From assembly GCA_031258505.1 (NCBI GenBank), contig JAIRMT010000133.1:1-6528 (forward strand): 6,528 nucleotides of DNA, written 5' to 3'. The notes under the pieces are model-generated. The model saw nothing but the letters and a program-made list of their open reading frames with translations. It was not told where the DNA came from and made no database searches. Within the stretch, counting starts at the first letter, position 1. Each line of letters starts with the position of its first letter. This DNA is from Treponema sp. Its GTDB lineage: Bacteria; Spirochaetota; Spirochaetia; Treponematales; Breznakiellaceae. This document shows, in pieces, positions 6,489 to 6,528 of this stretch. The translations under genes and the position numbers were made by a program.

Positions 6489-6528
6489 CTTCATACCCGC
6501 TGGCAGGTACAGCCTGTTTCCAAGCCTG

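Noticed and set aside
6489..6528. CAGG/CCTG small inverted repeat after the carbonic anhydrase gene
   Set aside because: A four-base stem with a three-T tail is too weak to call as a terminator, and the window ends before the region can be judged.

Overview
The window looks like a spirochaete chromosome, most probably a termite-gut type Treponema. This rests on an N-terminally conserved treponeme-style protein of unknown function at the left end, near-balanced base composition, and strong AAGGAG-type ribosome binding sites. The organism call is an inference from recognised protein styles and was not searched.

Layout, left to right. (1) Positions 1-2151, minus strand: two tightly packed genes. 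A DUF2804-like protein (1105-2151) is followed two bases downstream by a spirochaetal protein of unknown function (start at 1102, running off the left edge). An AT-rich patch at 2152-2200 with two TATAAT boxes is the likely promoter. (2) Positions 2270-5497, minus strand: one compact operon. A TTGACA promoter (5497-5467) leads into a leader of about 150 nt with hairpin potential. It then reads a DUF5058-type membrane protein (4586-5308), a second unrecognised polytopic membrane protein (3799-4575) and an AbgB-like M20 amidohydrolase (2362-3795). It ends at a 9-bp hairpin (2277-2308). Intergenic gaps inside the operon are 10 and 3 bases, with Shine-Dalgarno motifs overlapping the preceding stop codons. 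(3) Positions 5596-6488, plus strand: a divergently transcribed alpha-type carbonic anhydrase with a probable lipoprotein signal, under its own TTGACA promoter.

The most interesting unit is the three-gene minus-strand operon. AbgB in Escherichia coli works with AbgA and the transporter AbgT on p-aminobenzoyl-glutamate. Here neither AbgA nor AbgT is in the window; two small membrane proteins, each with about six predicted helices, sit directly upstream of the hydrolase. The natural reading is a two-subunit carrier that imports an N-acyl amino acid or peptide-like substrate for cytoplasmic cleavage. The substrate is unknown. The carbonic anhydrase shares only the divergent promoter region, and no functional link to the operon can be shown.

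No rRNA, tRNA, CRISPR array, insertion sequence or prophage feature was seen.
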